From positions 744,001 through 808,000 of the forward strand of contig NZ_BAAAYO010000010.1 of NCBI RefSeq assembly GCF_039536325.1: a DNA stretch of 64,000 bases, read 5' to 3'. Position 1 is the first letter of the stretch. Each line of letters starts with the position of its first letter. The notes below the pieces were generated by a model. The model made no database searches. It saw nothing but the letters and a program-made list of their open reading frames with translations, and was not told the origin of the DNA. This DNA comes from Paenibacillus_AB hodogayensis (GTDB lineage: Bacteria; Bacillota; Bacilli; Paenibacillales; NBRC-103111). Of this stretch, positions 1 to 7,735 are shown piece by piece. The translations under genes were made by a program, and so were the position numbers.

Positions 1-917
1 ACCGCGTCGGCGAAAGCCGTATCGTCTCCCTTGCGGGCCGTCACGATCAGTACCGTCGCGCCGTATTCCTTCATTTCTTCCGCGACCTTCAGCTCGTAAG
101 AACGGGCCGTCTCCGACAGCAGCAGGCAGACGAGCGTCCCCGGCTCCACGATCGACTTCGGTCCGTGACGGAACTCCAGCGTGCCGAAGCTTTCCGTCCA
201 CACGTAGGACATTTCTTTAATTTTCAGGCATGCCTCCTGAGACAAGCCGTAATACGAACCCATGCCCAAGTAAACGAACTTGTGAAGTTCATGGTTCTGC
301 ACGAACGTCTTCGCGAACGGGTCCGCCGCCTGAACGACGGCTGCGTCGGCTTGCACGACCTTGGCCGCTTCCGCGAACAGATCCGCCTTGCCGGAAGCGA
401 GCGCGGAGGCCGCCTGCATCATGAAGGTCATGCTGCTTAACGATTTCGTCATGACCGTGCTCTTTTCCTTCCCGAGCGGAGAAACGAGGCATTCGGCCAA
501 TTGCGCCATTTTGCTGTCCTCGTGGCACGTAATGCCGCAGGTCGTCCATCCCGGAACGTCCTTGACGGATTCGAGCGCCAGAATCACTTCCGTCGATTCG
601 CCGGAACGCGATACGCCGACGAGCAAATACTGGCGTCCGGGCACCGTTGCGGCGTCGCGGAACAAATAAATTTCCGAGGAAGGATGCGCGCTTGCCGGGC
701 GTCCGACCCATTTTTTATACGTAGCGGCCATCGTTTGCGCCTGATAATAAGAAGAGCCCGAGCCGATAAAAATAATTTCGTCAAAAGCCGGATTGCCGAT
801 AAAACGGTCGACCCAATCTTTCTGAACTTCCAATTGCTTGAGCGCTGCCGCCAGCGCGTCCGCCTGCGCGGATATTTCCGGGTAAGTCAGTTGGCCGTAA
901 GTATGTGCGGTTGTCAT
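1..917 (-). CDS. SIS-domain sugar-phosphate isomerase/deaminase (3' end cut by window edge)
   Basis: The reading frame starts with ATG at 917, preceded by GGAGTGG, and runs off the left edge, so only the first 305 residues are visible. It shows two SIS-type phosphosugar-binding loops: a GSGSSYY loop near residue 52 and SRSGES near residue 107. This is the arrangement of the isomerase half of glucosamine-6-phosphate synthase and of AgaS/FrlB-like aldose-ketose isomerases or deglycases. No glutamine amidotransferase domain precedes it, so it is not GlmS. A cytoplasmic role on an amino- or glycated-sugar phosphate is inferred; the substrate cannot be read. It is divergent from acsA and has its own strong promoter overlapped by a repeated palindrome, so it is probably switched by a dedicated repressor. 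Confidence 0.85.
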   Translation of the reverse strand, partial: MTTAHTYGQLTYPEISAQADALAAALKQLEVQKDWVDRFIGNPAFDEIIFIGSGSSYYQAQTMAATYKKWVGRPASAHPSSEIYLFRDAATVPGRQYLLVGVSRSGESTEVILALESVKDVPGWTTCGITCHEDSKMAQLAECLVSPLGKEKSTVMTKSLSSMTFMMQAASALASGKADLFAEAAKVVQADAAVVQAADPFAKTFVQNHELHKFVYLGMGSYYGLSQEACLKIKEMSYVWTESFGTLEFRHGPKSIVEPGTLVCLLLSETARSYELKVAEEMKEYGATVLIVTARKGDDTAFADA

Positions 918-962
918 TTGAAACCACTCCTTCGCTGGATGGGATAAGTCATTCTATTATAT

Positions 963-1015
963 AGTATAAGTTCGGTTTTTGATTTTTTCAATCATTTTAT
1001 TGATTTTTTCAATCA
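963..1015 (-). promoter_or_regulatory. Promoter of the SIS gene with a duplicated palindromic operator
   Basis: On the minus strand there is a TTGAAA -35 box (991-986), 17-bp spacer and TATACT -10 box (968-963). The 15-bp palindrome TGATTTTTTCAATCA occurs twice, at 980-994 and 1001-1015, 21 bp apart (two helical turns). The first copy covers the -35 box and the second lies just upstream. This is the layout of a repressor bound as two dimers on one face of the helix. The regulator is not in the window; RpiR- or GntR-type control of SIS genes is common, but that is inference. Confidence 0.6.
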
Positions 1016-1134
1016 AATAGTTCGCCAAATCGAGAACTGGCAGACGTTTCGCATTAGGGACATGTTAGGGACATTCTCCTCCCTATATAATCTTGTCCAA
1101 AAATTGAAAAATCTCATGCAAAGGTAGAAACCGA

Positions 1135-1145
1135 TATGATATAAT
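1135..1145 (+). promoter_or_regulatory. acsA promoter, extended -10
   Basis: TATAAT at 1140-1145 is preceded by TG at 1137-1138, an extended -10 element. The region at the -35 distance is poor (TGCAAA at 1117-1122). Transcription would start near 1152, which puts the cre site at about +44. Confidence 0.5.
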
Positions 1146-1189
1146 ATCTTGGGAGTTTTTTTGAAACATTGTTTTAAGAGATGCAACAC

Positions 1190-1202
1190 TGAAAGCGTTT
1201 CA
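1190..1202 (+). promoter_or_regulatory. cre site (CcpA operator) in the acsA leader
   Basis: TGAAAGCGTTTCA is a perfect palindrome matching the catabolite-responsive element consensus. It lies 31 bp before the acsA start codon and about 44 bp after the predicted transcription start. A cre downstream of the promoter is known for acsA of Bacillus subtilis, so glucose repression by CcpA is expected. Confidence 0.8.
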
Positions 1203-1232
1203 TAAGGTGTTTCATTCGGGAGGAGCAGATTT

Positions 1233-2954
1233 ATGGAGAAGCAAACGGACATCGTTAAAGCGACAGCAACGAATGCCAACTTGAAAAGTTACGAAGAAGC
1301 CCGCCGCTCGTTCGATTGGAGCGAGGTCGAGAAGGAATTTTCTTGGCATGCGACCGGCAAAGTGAACATGGCGTACGAGGCAATAGACCGTCACGTGGAA
1401 GCCGGGCTAGGCGACAAGGTTGCCCTCTACTACAGCGACGCCGCCCGCGAAGAAGCCGTCACTTACGGGCAAATGAAAACGAATTCCGACAAGTTCGGCA
1501 ACGTGCTCCGCAAGCTGGGCGTGCAAAAGGGAGACCGCGTCTTCATCTTTATGCCGCGTTCACCCGAACTGTACTATTCCTTGCTCGGTTCGATCAAAAT
1601 CGGCGCCATCGTCGGTCCGCTGTTCGAAGCCTTCATGGAGCAAGCCGTGCGCGACCGTCTGGAAGACAGCCAAGCGGTAGCGATCGTGACGACGCCGGCG
1701 CTTCTGCCCCGCGTTCCCGTAGCGGATTTGCCGCACCTGAAGCACGTTATCCTCGTGGGTGACGATATTCAAGCAGGCGAAGGTCAACTGAATTTCAAGG
1801 AAGAATTGGCGCAAGCCTCCGAGCAGCTCGATATCGAATGGGTAGACCGCGAAGACGGCCTCATTTTGCATTATACGTCCGGTTCGACCGGCAAACCGAA
1901 GGGCGTTGTTCACGTTCACAATGCCATGATCCAGCATTACTATACGGGCAAAATCGTACTCGATCTGAAAGCAGACGACGTGTACTGGTGCACGGCCGAT
2001 CCGGGTTGGGTAACGGGCACGAGCTACGGCGTCTTCGCTCCTTTCCTGAACGGCGCGACCAACGTCATCCGCGGCGGACGGTTCAGCCCGCAAGATTGGT
2101 ACAATACGATTCAACGGTTCAAAGTTACCGTATGGTACAGCGCTCCGACCGCTTTCCGCATGCTGATGGGCGCTGGCGACGATACTGTGAAGGAATTCGA
2201 CCTGTCGAGCCTCCGTCACGTATTGAGTGTCGGTGAACCGCTTAACCCAGAAGTCGTACGCTGGGGTCTGAAAGTGTACGAGCAGCGCATTCACGATACG
2301 TGGTGGATGACGGAAACGGGCGGCCAATTGATCTGTAACTACCCGAGCATGGACATCAAGCCGGGCTCTATGGGCAAGCCGATTCCGGGCACCGACGCCG
2401 CTATCGTAGACGACAACGGCAATGTGCTGCCGCCAAATCGGATGGGCAATCTGGCGATCAAGACGCCTTGGCCTTCGATGATGCGCAAAATTTGGAATAA
2501 CCCGTCCAAATACGAGGAATACTTCCGCCTGCAAGGCTGGTACGTATCCGGCGATTCGGCTTATATGGACGAGGACGGCTACTTCTGGTTCCAAGGCCGC
2601 GTCGACGACGTCATCAACACAGCCGGCGAGCGCGTCGGGCCGTTTGAAGTGGAAAGCAAGCTGGTCGAGCATCCGGCGGTCGCGGAAGCGGGCGTCATCG
2701 GCAAGCCGGACCCGCTGCGCGGTGAAATCATCAAGGCGTTCATCTCGCTGCGCGCCGGCTTCGAGCCGAGCGATGAGCTGAAAGCCGACATCGCCAAGTT
2801 CGTCAAGGTCGGCCTGTCCGCTCACGCCTCTCCGCGCGAGATCGAATTCAAGGACAAGCTGCCGAAGACGCGCAGCGGCAAAATCATGCGCCGCGTGCTC
2901 AAAGCGTGGGAGCTCGGTCTCCCGACCGGCGACCTGTCGACGATCGAAGACTAA
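1233..2954 (+). CDS. acsA: Acetyl-CoA synthetase (acetate-CoA ligase), AMP-forming
   Basis: This 573-residue protein activates acetate (or another short acid) with ATP and CoA to acetyl-CoA in the cytoplasm. Motifs of the ANL superfamily are clear: the P-loop YTSGSTGKPKG near residue 214, the A5 motif WWMTETGG, the A7 block YVSGDSAYMDEDGYFWFQGR, and the C-terminal PKTRSGKIMRR. The lysine of the last motif is residue 550, the site that AcuA-type acetylases modify in Bacillus AcsA. Length matches the 572-residue Bacillus enzyme. GGGAGGAG lies just ahead of the ATG. The acuABC genes that flank acsA in Bacillus are absent here. A cre site in the leader indicates carbon catabolite control, and a strong terminator follows. 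Confidence 0.95.
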   Translation: MEKQTDIVKATATNANLKSYEEARRSFDWSEVEKEFSWHATGKVNMAYEAIDRHVEAGLGDKVALYYSDAAREEAVTYGQMKTNSDKFGNVLRKLGVQKGDRVFIFMPRSPELYYSLLGSIKIGAIVGPLFEAFMEQAVRDRLEDSQAVAIVTTPALLPRVPVADLPHLKHVILVGDDIQAGEGQLNFKEELAQASEQLDIEWVDREDGLILHYTSGSTGKPKGVVHVHNAMIQHYYTGKIVLDLKADDVYWCTADPGWVTGTSYGVFAPFLNGATNVIRGGRFSPQDWYNTIQRFKVTVWYSAPTAFRMLMGAGDDTVKEFDLSSLRHVLSVGEPLNPEVVRWGLKVYEQRIHDTWWMTETGGQLICNYPSMDIKPGSMGKPIPGTDAAIVDDNGNVLPPNRMGNLAIKTPWPSMMRKIWNNPSKYEEYFRLQGWYVSGDSAYMDEDGYFWFQGRVDDVINTAGERVGPFEVESKLVEHPAVAEAGVIGKPDPLRGEIIKAFISLRAGFEPSDELKADIAKFVKVGLSAHASPREIEFKDKLPKTRSGKIMRRVLKAWELGLPTGDLSTIED

Positions 2955-2970
2955 TACCTGCATAACGAAT

Positions 2971-3017
2971 AAACGCCTTTCCGGACGGGGATTCCCGCGA
3001 CGGAAAGGCGTTTTTTT
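2971..3017 (+). terminator. Rho-independent terminator of acsA
   Basis: AAACGCCTTTCCG (2971-2983) pairs perfectly with CGGAAAGGCGTTT (3001-3013), followed by a run of seven T residues. It sits 17 bp past the acsA stop codon. Confidence 0.9.
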
Positions 3018-3228
3018 ATCCCATTTTGCCCAAAGACAGTTCTTCCCTCCCAGCCAGTCATACCGAGGAACGGAAAATTTTTCCGTAAAAACGCAACATT
3101 CCGGACGCTTGTTTCGTCCAAAACCGGAAGAGGCTCCATTTCGGAAAACCGAGACCTGAGCTAAAGTTCGCTTTACCTAAAAGCAAAATATATACGGGGC
3201 CAACGGAAATAAGCAAGGGGGGACGAGC

Positions 3229-4491
3229 ATGCATTCAAGAAAACGTTCGCGAAGAACATCCATATTGGCGGCGATATGTCTGATGGCGGTTATAGGAACG
3301 GGCTGCGGAGAACCGGACAAGAAGAACAACAACGGCAAAACGTACACGGCGGAAGACGTCGGACCTAGGCTGGTGAGCGCGTATAACGATTTCGGCTTCG
3401 AGTTGTTTCGCAAAACGACCGCAGTCGGACCGGAAGCGGGCAATGCCGTCCTGTCTCCGGTGAGCGTTGCGCTGGCGCTATCCATGACGATAAACGGCGC
3501 AGCCGGGCCGACGCGCAACGCCCTCGCGCAAGGGTTGCATCTTCAGGGAATCGGCGCGGAAGAAACGAACGTCGGGGCGCGCGCGCTTCAGCACGTTTTG
3601 CAAAACGCCGATGCCTCCGTCCAGCTTTCGGTCGCCAATTCGCTCTGGGCCCGCAAAGGAGTGCCTTTTCAAAAAGACTTTCTCACTCTGAATAAAGAGT
3701 TTTACGGCGCCCGGACGGAACAGCTCGATTTCGGCAAACGGAGTGCGGCGGATACGATCAACCAATGGGCAAAAAAGCAGACCAATGGCCGGATCGACCA
3801 GATGGTGAACGCCCCGATCGACCCGCAAACGATGTTATTTTTGCTCAATGCGGTCTATTTCAAAGGCGATTGGACCATTCCGTTCGACAAAGAAGCGACG
3901 CGCGACAGGCCGTTCCTGCTCGCCGACGGAACGAAGGTCGATCGTTCGACGATGGCGCGCAGGGGCTCGTTCGATTATGCCGAGCAGCAAGGCTACGCCG
4001 CCGTCAGGCTCCCTTACGGCAACGGCAGCACCGGGATGATCATTCTGCTGCCTGACGAGGGCGTGAAGCTCTCGTCGCTTGTAGAGCGGCTGACCGGTAC
4101 GGAATGGTCCGCCCTGATCGGGTCGCTGCAAAAGCAGGAGGGCGAAGTTTCGCTCCCCCGCTTCAAATTGGAATACGCGGCTACACTTAACGAGCCGCTG
4201 AAAGTTATGGGCATGGCGCTCGCCTTCGATCCGCTCAAAGCAGACTTCAGCGGCATGCTCACCCCTCCGCCCAACATGTACATCGGAGAAGTCAAGCACA
4301 AAACGTATGTCCGGGTAGACGAAAAAGGAACCGAAGCCGCAGCCGTCACCAAAGTGGAAATGAGAGCCGGCTCCGCACCGAATCCATCCGGCTTTCGGAT
4401 GAATATCGACCGCCCGTTCTTGTTCGCCCTTCAAGAGCGCCAGACCGGCGCGCTGCTGTTTGTCGGAACGGTGTACGATCCGCAGTTTTAA
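3229..4491 (+). CDS. Serpin family serine-protease inhibitor, probable lipoprotein
   Basis: A 420-residue protein with a basic start, hydrophobic stretch and Cys26 in a VIGTGC context, so export and lipid anchoring are likely, although the lipobox is not ideal. The serpin fold is recognisable throughout, for example the SVALALSM helix and the C-terminal signature with D-R-P-F-L-F near residues 394-399. The reactive-centre hinge, residues 365-373, reads EKGTEAAAV: small residues at P15 to P9 as in inhibitory serpins. It is therefore expected to trap an extracellular protease by loop insertion; the target protease cannot be read reliably from the loop. Bacterial serpins are uncommon. It stands alone, with no protease gene nearby. 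GGGGGGA-type RBS precedes the ATG. Confidence 0.9.
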   Translation: MHSRKRSRRTSILAAICLMAVIGTGCGEPDKKNNNGKTYTAEDVGPRLVSAYNDFGFELFRKTTAVGPEAGNAVLSPVSVALALSMTINGAAGPTRNALAQGLHLQGIGAEETNVGARALQHVLQNADASVQLSVANSLWARKGVPFQKDFLTLNKEFYGARTEQLDFGKRSAADTINQWAKKQTNGRIDQMVNAPIDPQTMLFLLNAVYFKGDWTIPFDKEATRDRPFLLADGTKVDRSTMARRGSFDYAEQQGYAAVRLPYGNGSTGMIILLPDEGVKLSSLVERLTGTEWSALIGSLQKQEGEVSLPRFKLEYAATLNEPLKVMGMALAFDPLKADFSGMLTPPPNMYIGEVKHKTYVRVDEKGTEAAAVTKVEMRAGSAPNPSGFRMNIDRPFLFALQERQTGALLFVGTVYDPQF

Positions 4492-4778
4492 ACGGAACGG
4501 AGCGTTATTTCGGGCTCGTGTCTTCGGGTTCTTGTCTTCAATGCAGGCCGACCGGCGTCATGCCGGCCGGCGCGCCGAGAGTCGACTCCGTCTTCAGCGC
4601 TTACTATAGCCAGGTGCTGCGCCCCGCTAAGAACCACTTCACGCTGAGCCAATCGCCTTCTTACAAGCCGCTTGAGCCGTGCTCCTCCCGACGACACGAC
4701 GACCGGGATCATGCTGCCGATACCGGATGAATCCGGAAAGCCGTCCTGCCGCACGAACGCGTCGGTTTGCAGCAATCG
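4492..4778. other. Intergenic region between convergent genes
   Basis: I see no convincing gene here. A short GC-rich hairpin (CCGGC, five-base loop, GCCGG, near 4552-4568) lies after the serpin gene but lacks a T run, so termination for either flanking gene is not clear. Confidence 0.4.
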
Positions 4779-6134
4779 CTACTTGGCCAGCTCGGCCGCG
4801 ACGAACTTCTCCGCCTGCTCCTGCGCGTCGCGCAGCGCCGAGTTCAAGTCCGTTTGTCCGGTGACAACCTTCAGCACGTTCGGCGTCAAATACTTTTGCA
4901 AAATGTCGCCGTCGTAAATGCTCTGGTATGCCTTCGGCGCGATGTCGTTGTAGTAGACGGCCTTCCAGTTTTTGTCCTTGTAGATGCTTTCGCTGCCGAT
5001 CAGCTTCTTGACGTTGTCGTCGTTCAGCACGGTCATGAAGCCTTGTTTGGAATATTCCGTCTGCACCTCGGTCGACGTCAGCCGCTTGATGATCTCCATC
5101 GCCGGTCCTTTATTTTTGGCCGTGCTTGTGACCGCGAACATCCGCGGAGACGCCTGCGAGCCGACCTTCGGTTGCCCCTTGAGCGTCGGCAGCGAAACGA
5201 GATCCCAGTCGATGTCCTTCACATATTGCGGGCCGTCGAACGGCCACTGCGAGTTGAATACCATCATGGCCAGCTCCTGCGAAGCCGTCATTTCCGTATA
5301 ATACGGCAGCTTCTTTTTCGCCGTCGACCACGACTTGTACGTAGACGTCGCCTCGTTCAGGAAATACGTCTCCAACGCCGCCTTCCATCGCTCGTCGCTT
5401 AGCGTCGGCTTCTTCGTCTGAGGGTCGTAGAACGGCGCGGACATCTGGTTCATCCGCAGTATATGGTTCGGCGAGGCGGAAATTCCCATGTAGTTGACGC
5501 CGCTTTCACTGCGGGTCAGCTTTTGATTCATCACATGCATGTCGTCCCATGTCATGCCGTCCTTCGGGTACGGCACGCCAAGCTTGTCGAAGATGCCCTT
5601 GTTGTAAAACATCACCTGCACCATCGTCGTAACCGGCAAATAGTAGATTTTGCCTCCGCCCATCGTTTTGACCGCATCGATCGTCGTCTTCTCGAACTTG
5701 CTCAGGTCGATGTCGTGCTCGCGAATCAATCCGGTCATGTCAAACTGCTGGCCGGTGGCGAGCAAGGGACTCGAGATCGTCTCCAGAGAAGCGTACACAA
5801 GATCGACATTTTGCCCGGCCGTGGTCAAATCCTGCAGACGGGTGCCGTCCTTGCTTTGAATAAACGTTATTTTAAAGTTCGGGAATGCTTTGCGGATGTA
5901 TTGGCCGAACGTTTTCTCGAACGGCTCTTCGCCGCCTCCGGCCAAATCCTGAATGACGACCTCGTAGCTGCCCTGCGTATAGTCGACCGCAGCCTGCTTG
6001 CTCGCCTTGCTGTCCGCATTCCCCGTGGCGTCCGAATTCGCACCCGTGCCGTCCGATTGGCCGCACGCCGCGACGAGCGTCGCCACCGCGCAGCCGGCCG
6101 CCGCCGTTTTCCACCATGCTGCTTGCTTCACCAT
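4779..6134 (-). CDS. Family 1 extracellular substrate-binding lipoprotein, orphan
   Basis: This 451-residue protein begins with a lipoprotein signal (LVAAC, lipidated Cys24) and a low-complexity linker, then a class I substrate-binding fold typical of carbohydrate ABC importers, with blocks such as YEVVIQDLAGGGEEPFEKTF and the later KNKGPAMEIIKRLTS segment. It would bind a sugar at the outer membrane face and hand it to permeases, but no permease or ATPase gene adjoins it. The LacI regulator behind it (6531-7544) is the likely controller. The ATG at 6134 has AGGGGGG ahead of it. Ligand unknown; it could share permeases encoded elsewhere. Confidence 0.88.
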   Translation of the reverse strand: MVKQAAWWKTAAAGCAVATLVAACGQSDGTGANSDATGNADSKASKQAAVDYTQGSYEVVIQDLAGGGEEPFEKTFGQYIRKAFPNFKITFIQSKDGTRLQDLTTAGQNVDLVYASLETISSPLLATGQQFDMTGLIREHDIDLSKFEKTTIDAVKTMGGGKIYYLPVTTMVQVMFYNKGIFDKLGVPYPKDGMTWDDMHVMNQKLTRSESGVNYMGISASPNHILRMNQMSAPFYDPQTKKPTLSDERWKAALETYFLNEATSTYKSWSTAKKKLPYYTEMTASQELAMMVFNSQWPFDGPQYVKDIDWDLVSLPTLKGQPKVGSQASPRMFAVTSTAKNKGPAMEIIKRLTSTEVQTEYSKQGFMTVLNDDNVKKLIGSESIYKDKNWKAVYYNDIAPKAYQSIYDGDILQKYLTPNVLKVVTGQTDLNSALRDAQEQAEKFVAAELAK

Positions 6135-6212
6135 GAAAGTTGCCCCCCTATAGATTTTTCAAATGGATTCCCAGGCAATCGTACCGTTCTAGCCGAAACG
6201 CTTGTCACCGCA

Positions 6213-6226
6213 TTGAAAACGTTTGC
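6213..6226 (-). promoter_or_regulatory. cre-like operator in the leader of the binding-protein gene
   Basis: TGAAAACGTTTGCA matches the cre consensus in 13 of 14 positions and has the central CG shared by cre and other LacI/GalR operators. It lies about 80 bp before the start of the binding-protein gene, downstream of the predicted transcription start. Confidence 0.45.
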
Positions 6227-6311
6227 ATTTGTGCCTATATGACTCTACCGGATCGATGGCTCCTGTCTTCCCCCTGCTGTCATCCCCCCTTAACGGCATT
6301 GTGCCCGCTTC

Positions 6312-6329
6312 TAAGAAATCGATTTCTTA
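6312..6329. promoter_or_regulatory. 18-bp perfect palindrome, candidate operator
   Basis: TAAGAAATCGATTTCTTA is perfectly self-complementary with a central CG. It lies in the long leader between the binding-protein gene and its predicted promoter. A LacI-type operator is possible; no T run follows, so it is not a terminator. Confidence 0.4.
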
Positions 6330-6400
6330 AACTAAAAAGAATTCGGTTTCCATAAACCAAAAGAAGCATAAATATGGAGTTTAATTTCGATTATGCGATC

Positions 6401-6430
6401 ATTATAGTATACGTATTCTCTATTTGTAAA
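6401..6430 (-). promoter_or_regulatory. Promoter of the binding-protein gene with an operator in the spacer
   Basis: On the minus strand TTTACA (6430-6425), an 18-bp spacer and TATAAT (6406-6401) form a good sigma-A promoter. The near-perfect palindrome AGTATACGTATTCT (6406-6419) fills the spacer, a typical repressor position. The remainder of the 6135-6530 gap is AT-rich with no gene visible. Confidence 0.55.
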
Positions 6431-6530
6431 GAAAAACGTGCATCGCTTGGTTTCGGGTTGTCTCAAGAAACGAATTTGACCCCCGCTTTCGTCAAAACGG
6501 GGGTGGAGTGGCATCTGGACCGGTCAACCG

Positions 6531-7544
6531 TCAGCTAGTTACTGTCCGGGTCGACTGGCGGACGACCAGATCGGGCTCGATCAGCAGCCGAATCGGACGG
6601 GAGGCCTCTCCCTCGCCCTCCTTCGCGGACTTGTCCGACCGGTCGGCGGCTAAAATGTCGACGCCCTGCTTCGCCAGCATGCCGATATTCGGTCCGACCA
6701 CGGTGAGGGACACGTCGAGAATGTCCTCCATCTCCGGTACATCGTCGTAGACGATCAAGGACAAGTCGTCCGGAATGTTGACCTTCAGCCGGCGGAACCA
6801 TTTCAGCATCTGGAACAACACGCCCTGGCTGTCGATGATCATCGCGGTCGGCCGCTCCCCGACCGGACGAGAGAACAGCTCGATCACCGTTTGCTCCGGC
6901 ACCTTGCCTTTCTCGTCGCGCTGGATGAAGTAATCGGGATGATGCTCCATCCGGAACTCGACCAGCCCTTGCAAATAGCCGTTCAGCTTGTCCGACGGCT
7001 TGCCGATAAACGTGATCTTGCGGTGGCCGAGCTCGGCCAAATGACGCACCGCTTTGTAAATACCCGCCCGGCGGTCGATCTCGATCCGATGCGCCCCTTC
7101 CATGCTCACGCCGCCCATCAGCAGCAGCTCGCCCTGGAACGCTTCCATCTCTTTGAGAAACGGCATATTCGGAACCCATTCGGCCATATGCCAAAACAAA
7201 ATACGGTCGACGAAATGCTCGTTGAACGTATGGATGGCCGCCGCCGGATTGGCGACGGAAATGAGCAGCGTCAAGCCGCGCTGCGTCACTTCCCGTTGAA
7301 TGGCGTTGCACAGATGGTAGTAGAACAGCCCTTCCGTCCGCGGCCAGATCAGACCGATGCAGTTCGAATGGCGGGTGACGAGCCGTTTGGCGGCCAGGTT
7401 CGGCACGTAATTGAGCTCCTTGGCGATTTGGAGAATACGCATTCTCGTTTCTTCGCTGACCCCGGGATCGTTGTTCAACGCCTTCGAGACGGTCGGCTGG
7501 GCAACCCCGGCCATCCTGGCGATATCCTTCACTGTCACTCTCAT
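6531..7544 (-). CDS. LacI/GalR family transcriptional regulator
   Basis: A 337-residue protein with an N-terminal LacI helix-turn-helix (residues 4-23, VKDIARMAGVAQPTVSKALN) followed by hinge residues (YVPNLAAKRL) and a periplasmic-binding-like effector domain from about residue 60 to the end. It binds palindromic operators with a central CG and is released or recruited by a sugar. It is transcribed toward the orphan binding-protein gene. An AGTATACGTA-type element occurs upstream of both genes, which suggests control of its neighbour and of itself. The ATG at 7544 is preceded by AGAGGA. Confidence 0.92.
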   Translation of the reverse strand: MRVTVKDIARMAGVAQPTVSKALNNDPGVSEETRMRILQIAKELNYVPNLAAKRLVTRHSNCIGLIWPRTEGLFYYHLCNAIQREVTQRGLTLLISVANPAAAIHTFNEHFVDRILFWHMAEWVPNMPFLKEMEAFQGELLLMGGVSMEGAHRIEIDRRAGIYKAVRHLAELGHRKITFIGKPSDKLNGYLQGLVEFRMEHHPDYFIQRDEKGKVPEQTVIELFSRPVGERPTAMIIDSQGVLFQMLKWFRRLKVNIPDDLSLIVYDDVPEMEDILDVSLTVVGPNIGMLAKQGVDILAADRSDKSAKEGEGEASRPIRLLIEPDLVVRQSTRTVTS

Positions 7545-7575
7545 GGAAATCCTCTTTTCACCATAAATGCAAGTA

Positions 7576-7589
7576 CGATTACGTATACT
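7576..7589 (-). promoter_or_regulatory. Candidate operator upstream of the lacI-type gene
   Basis: Read on the minus strand, the sequence AGTATACGTAATCG shares 11 of its first 12 bases with the palindrome in the binding-protein promoter (6406-6419). It lies 32 bp ahead of the regulator's start codon, suited to autoregulation. Confidence 0.45.
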
Positions 7590-7618
7590 ATATCGTATTC
7601 CGGCTCCAATTGCATCGC

Positions 7619-7662
7619 AAAAAAACCGTCCGGTCCGGTCGACGACCGGAAGGAACGGTTTC
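7619..7662 (-). terminator. Rho-independent terminator of the 7736-12422 operon
   Basis: On the minus strand AAACCGTTCC pairs with the GGACGGTTT arm around an inner CCGGTC/GACCGG stem, and seven T residues follow. It lies about 75 bp beyond the stop codon of the dehydrogenase gene. Confidence 0.7.
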
Positions 7663-7735
7663 GCATGGGGGCTACAGGCGGTCGGAGCGGCTTCCGCTTA
7701 CGGACCGGCTTCCACCAGCATTTGCAATTCGGCCG

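Noticed and set aside
1560..2963. 467-codon minus-strand frame over acsA
   Set aside because: Complete overlap with acsA and composition typical of a shadow frame.
4488..4775. Minus-strand ORF after the orphan binding-protein gene
   Set aside because: No RBS or family pattern; it covers a convergent intergenic region.
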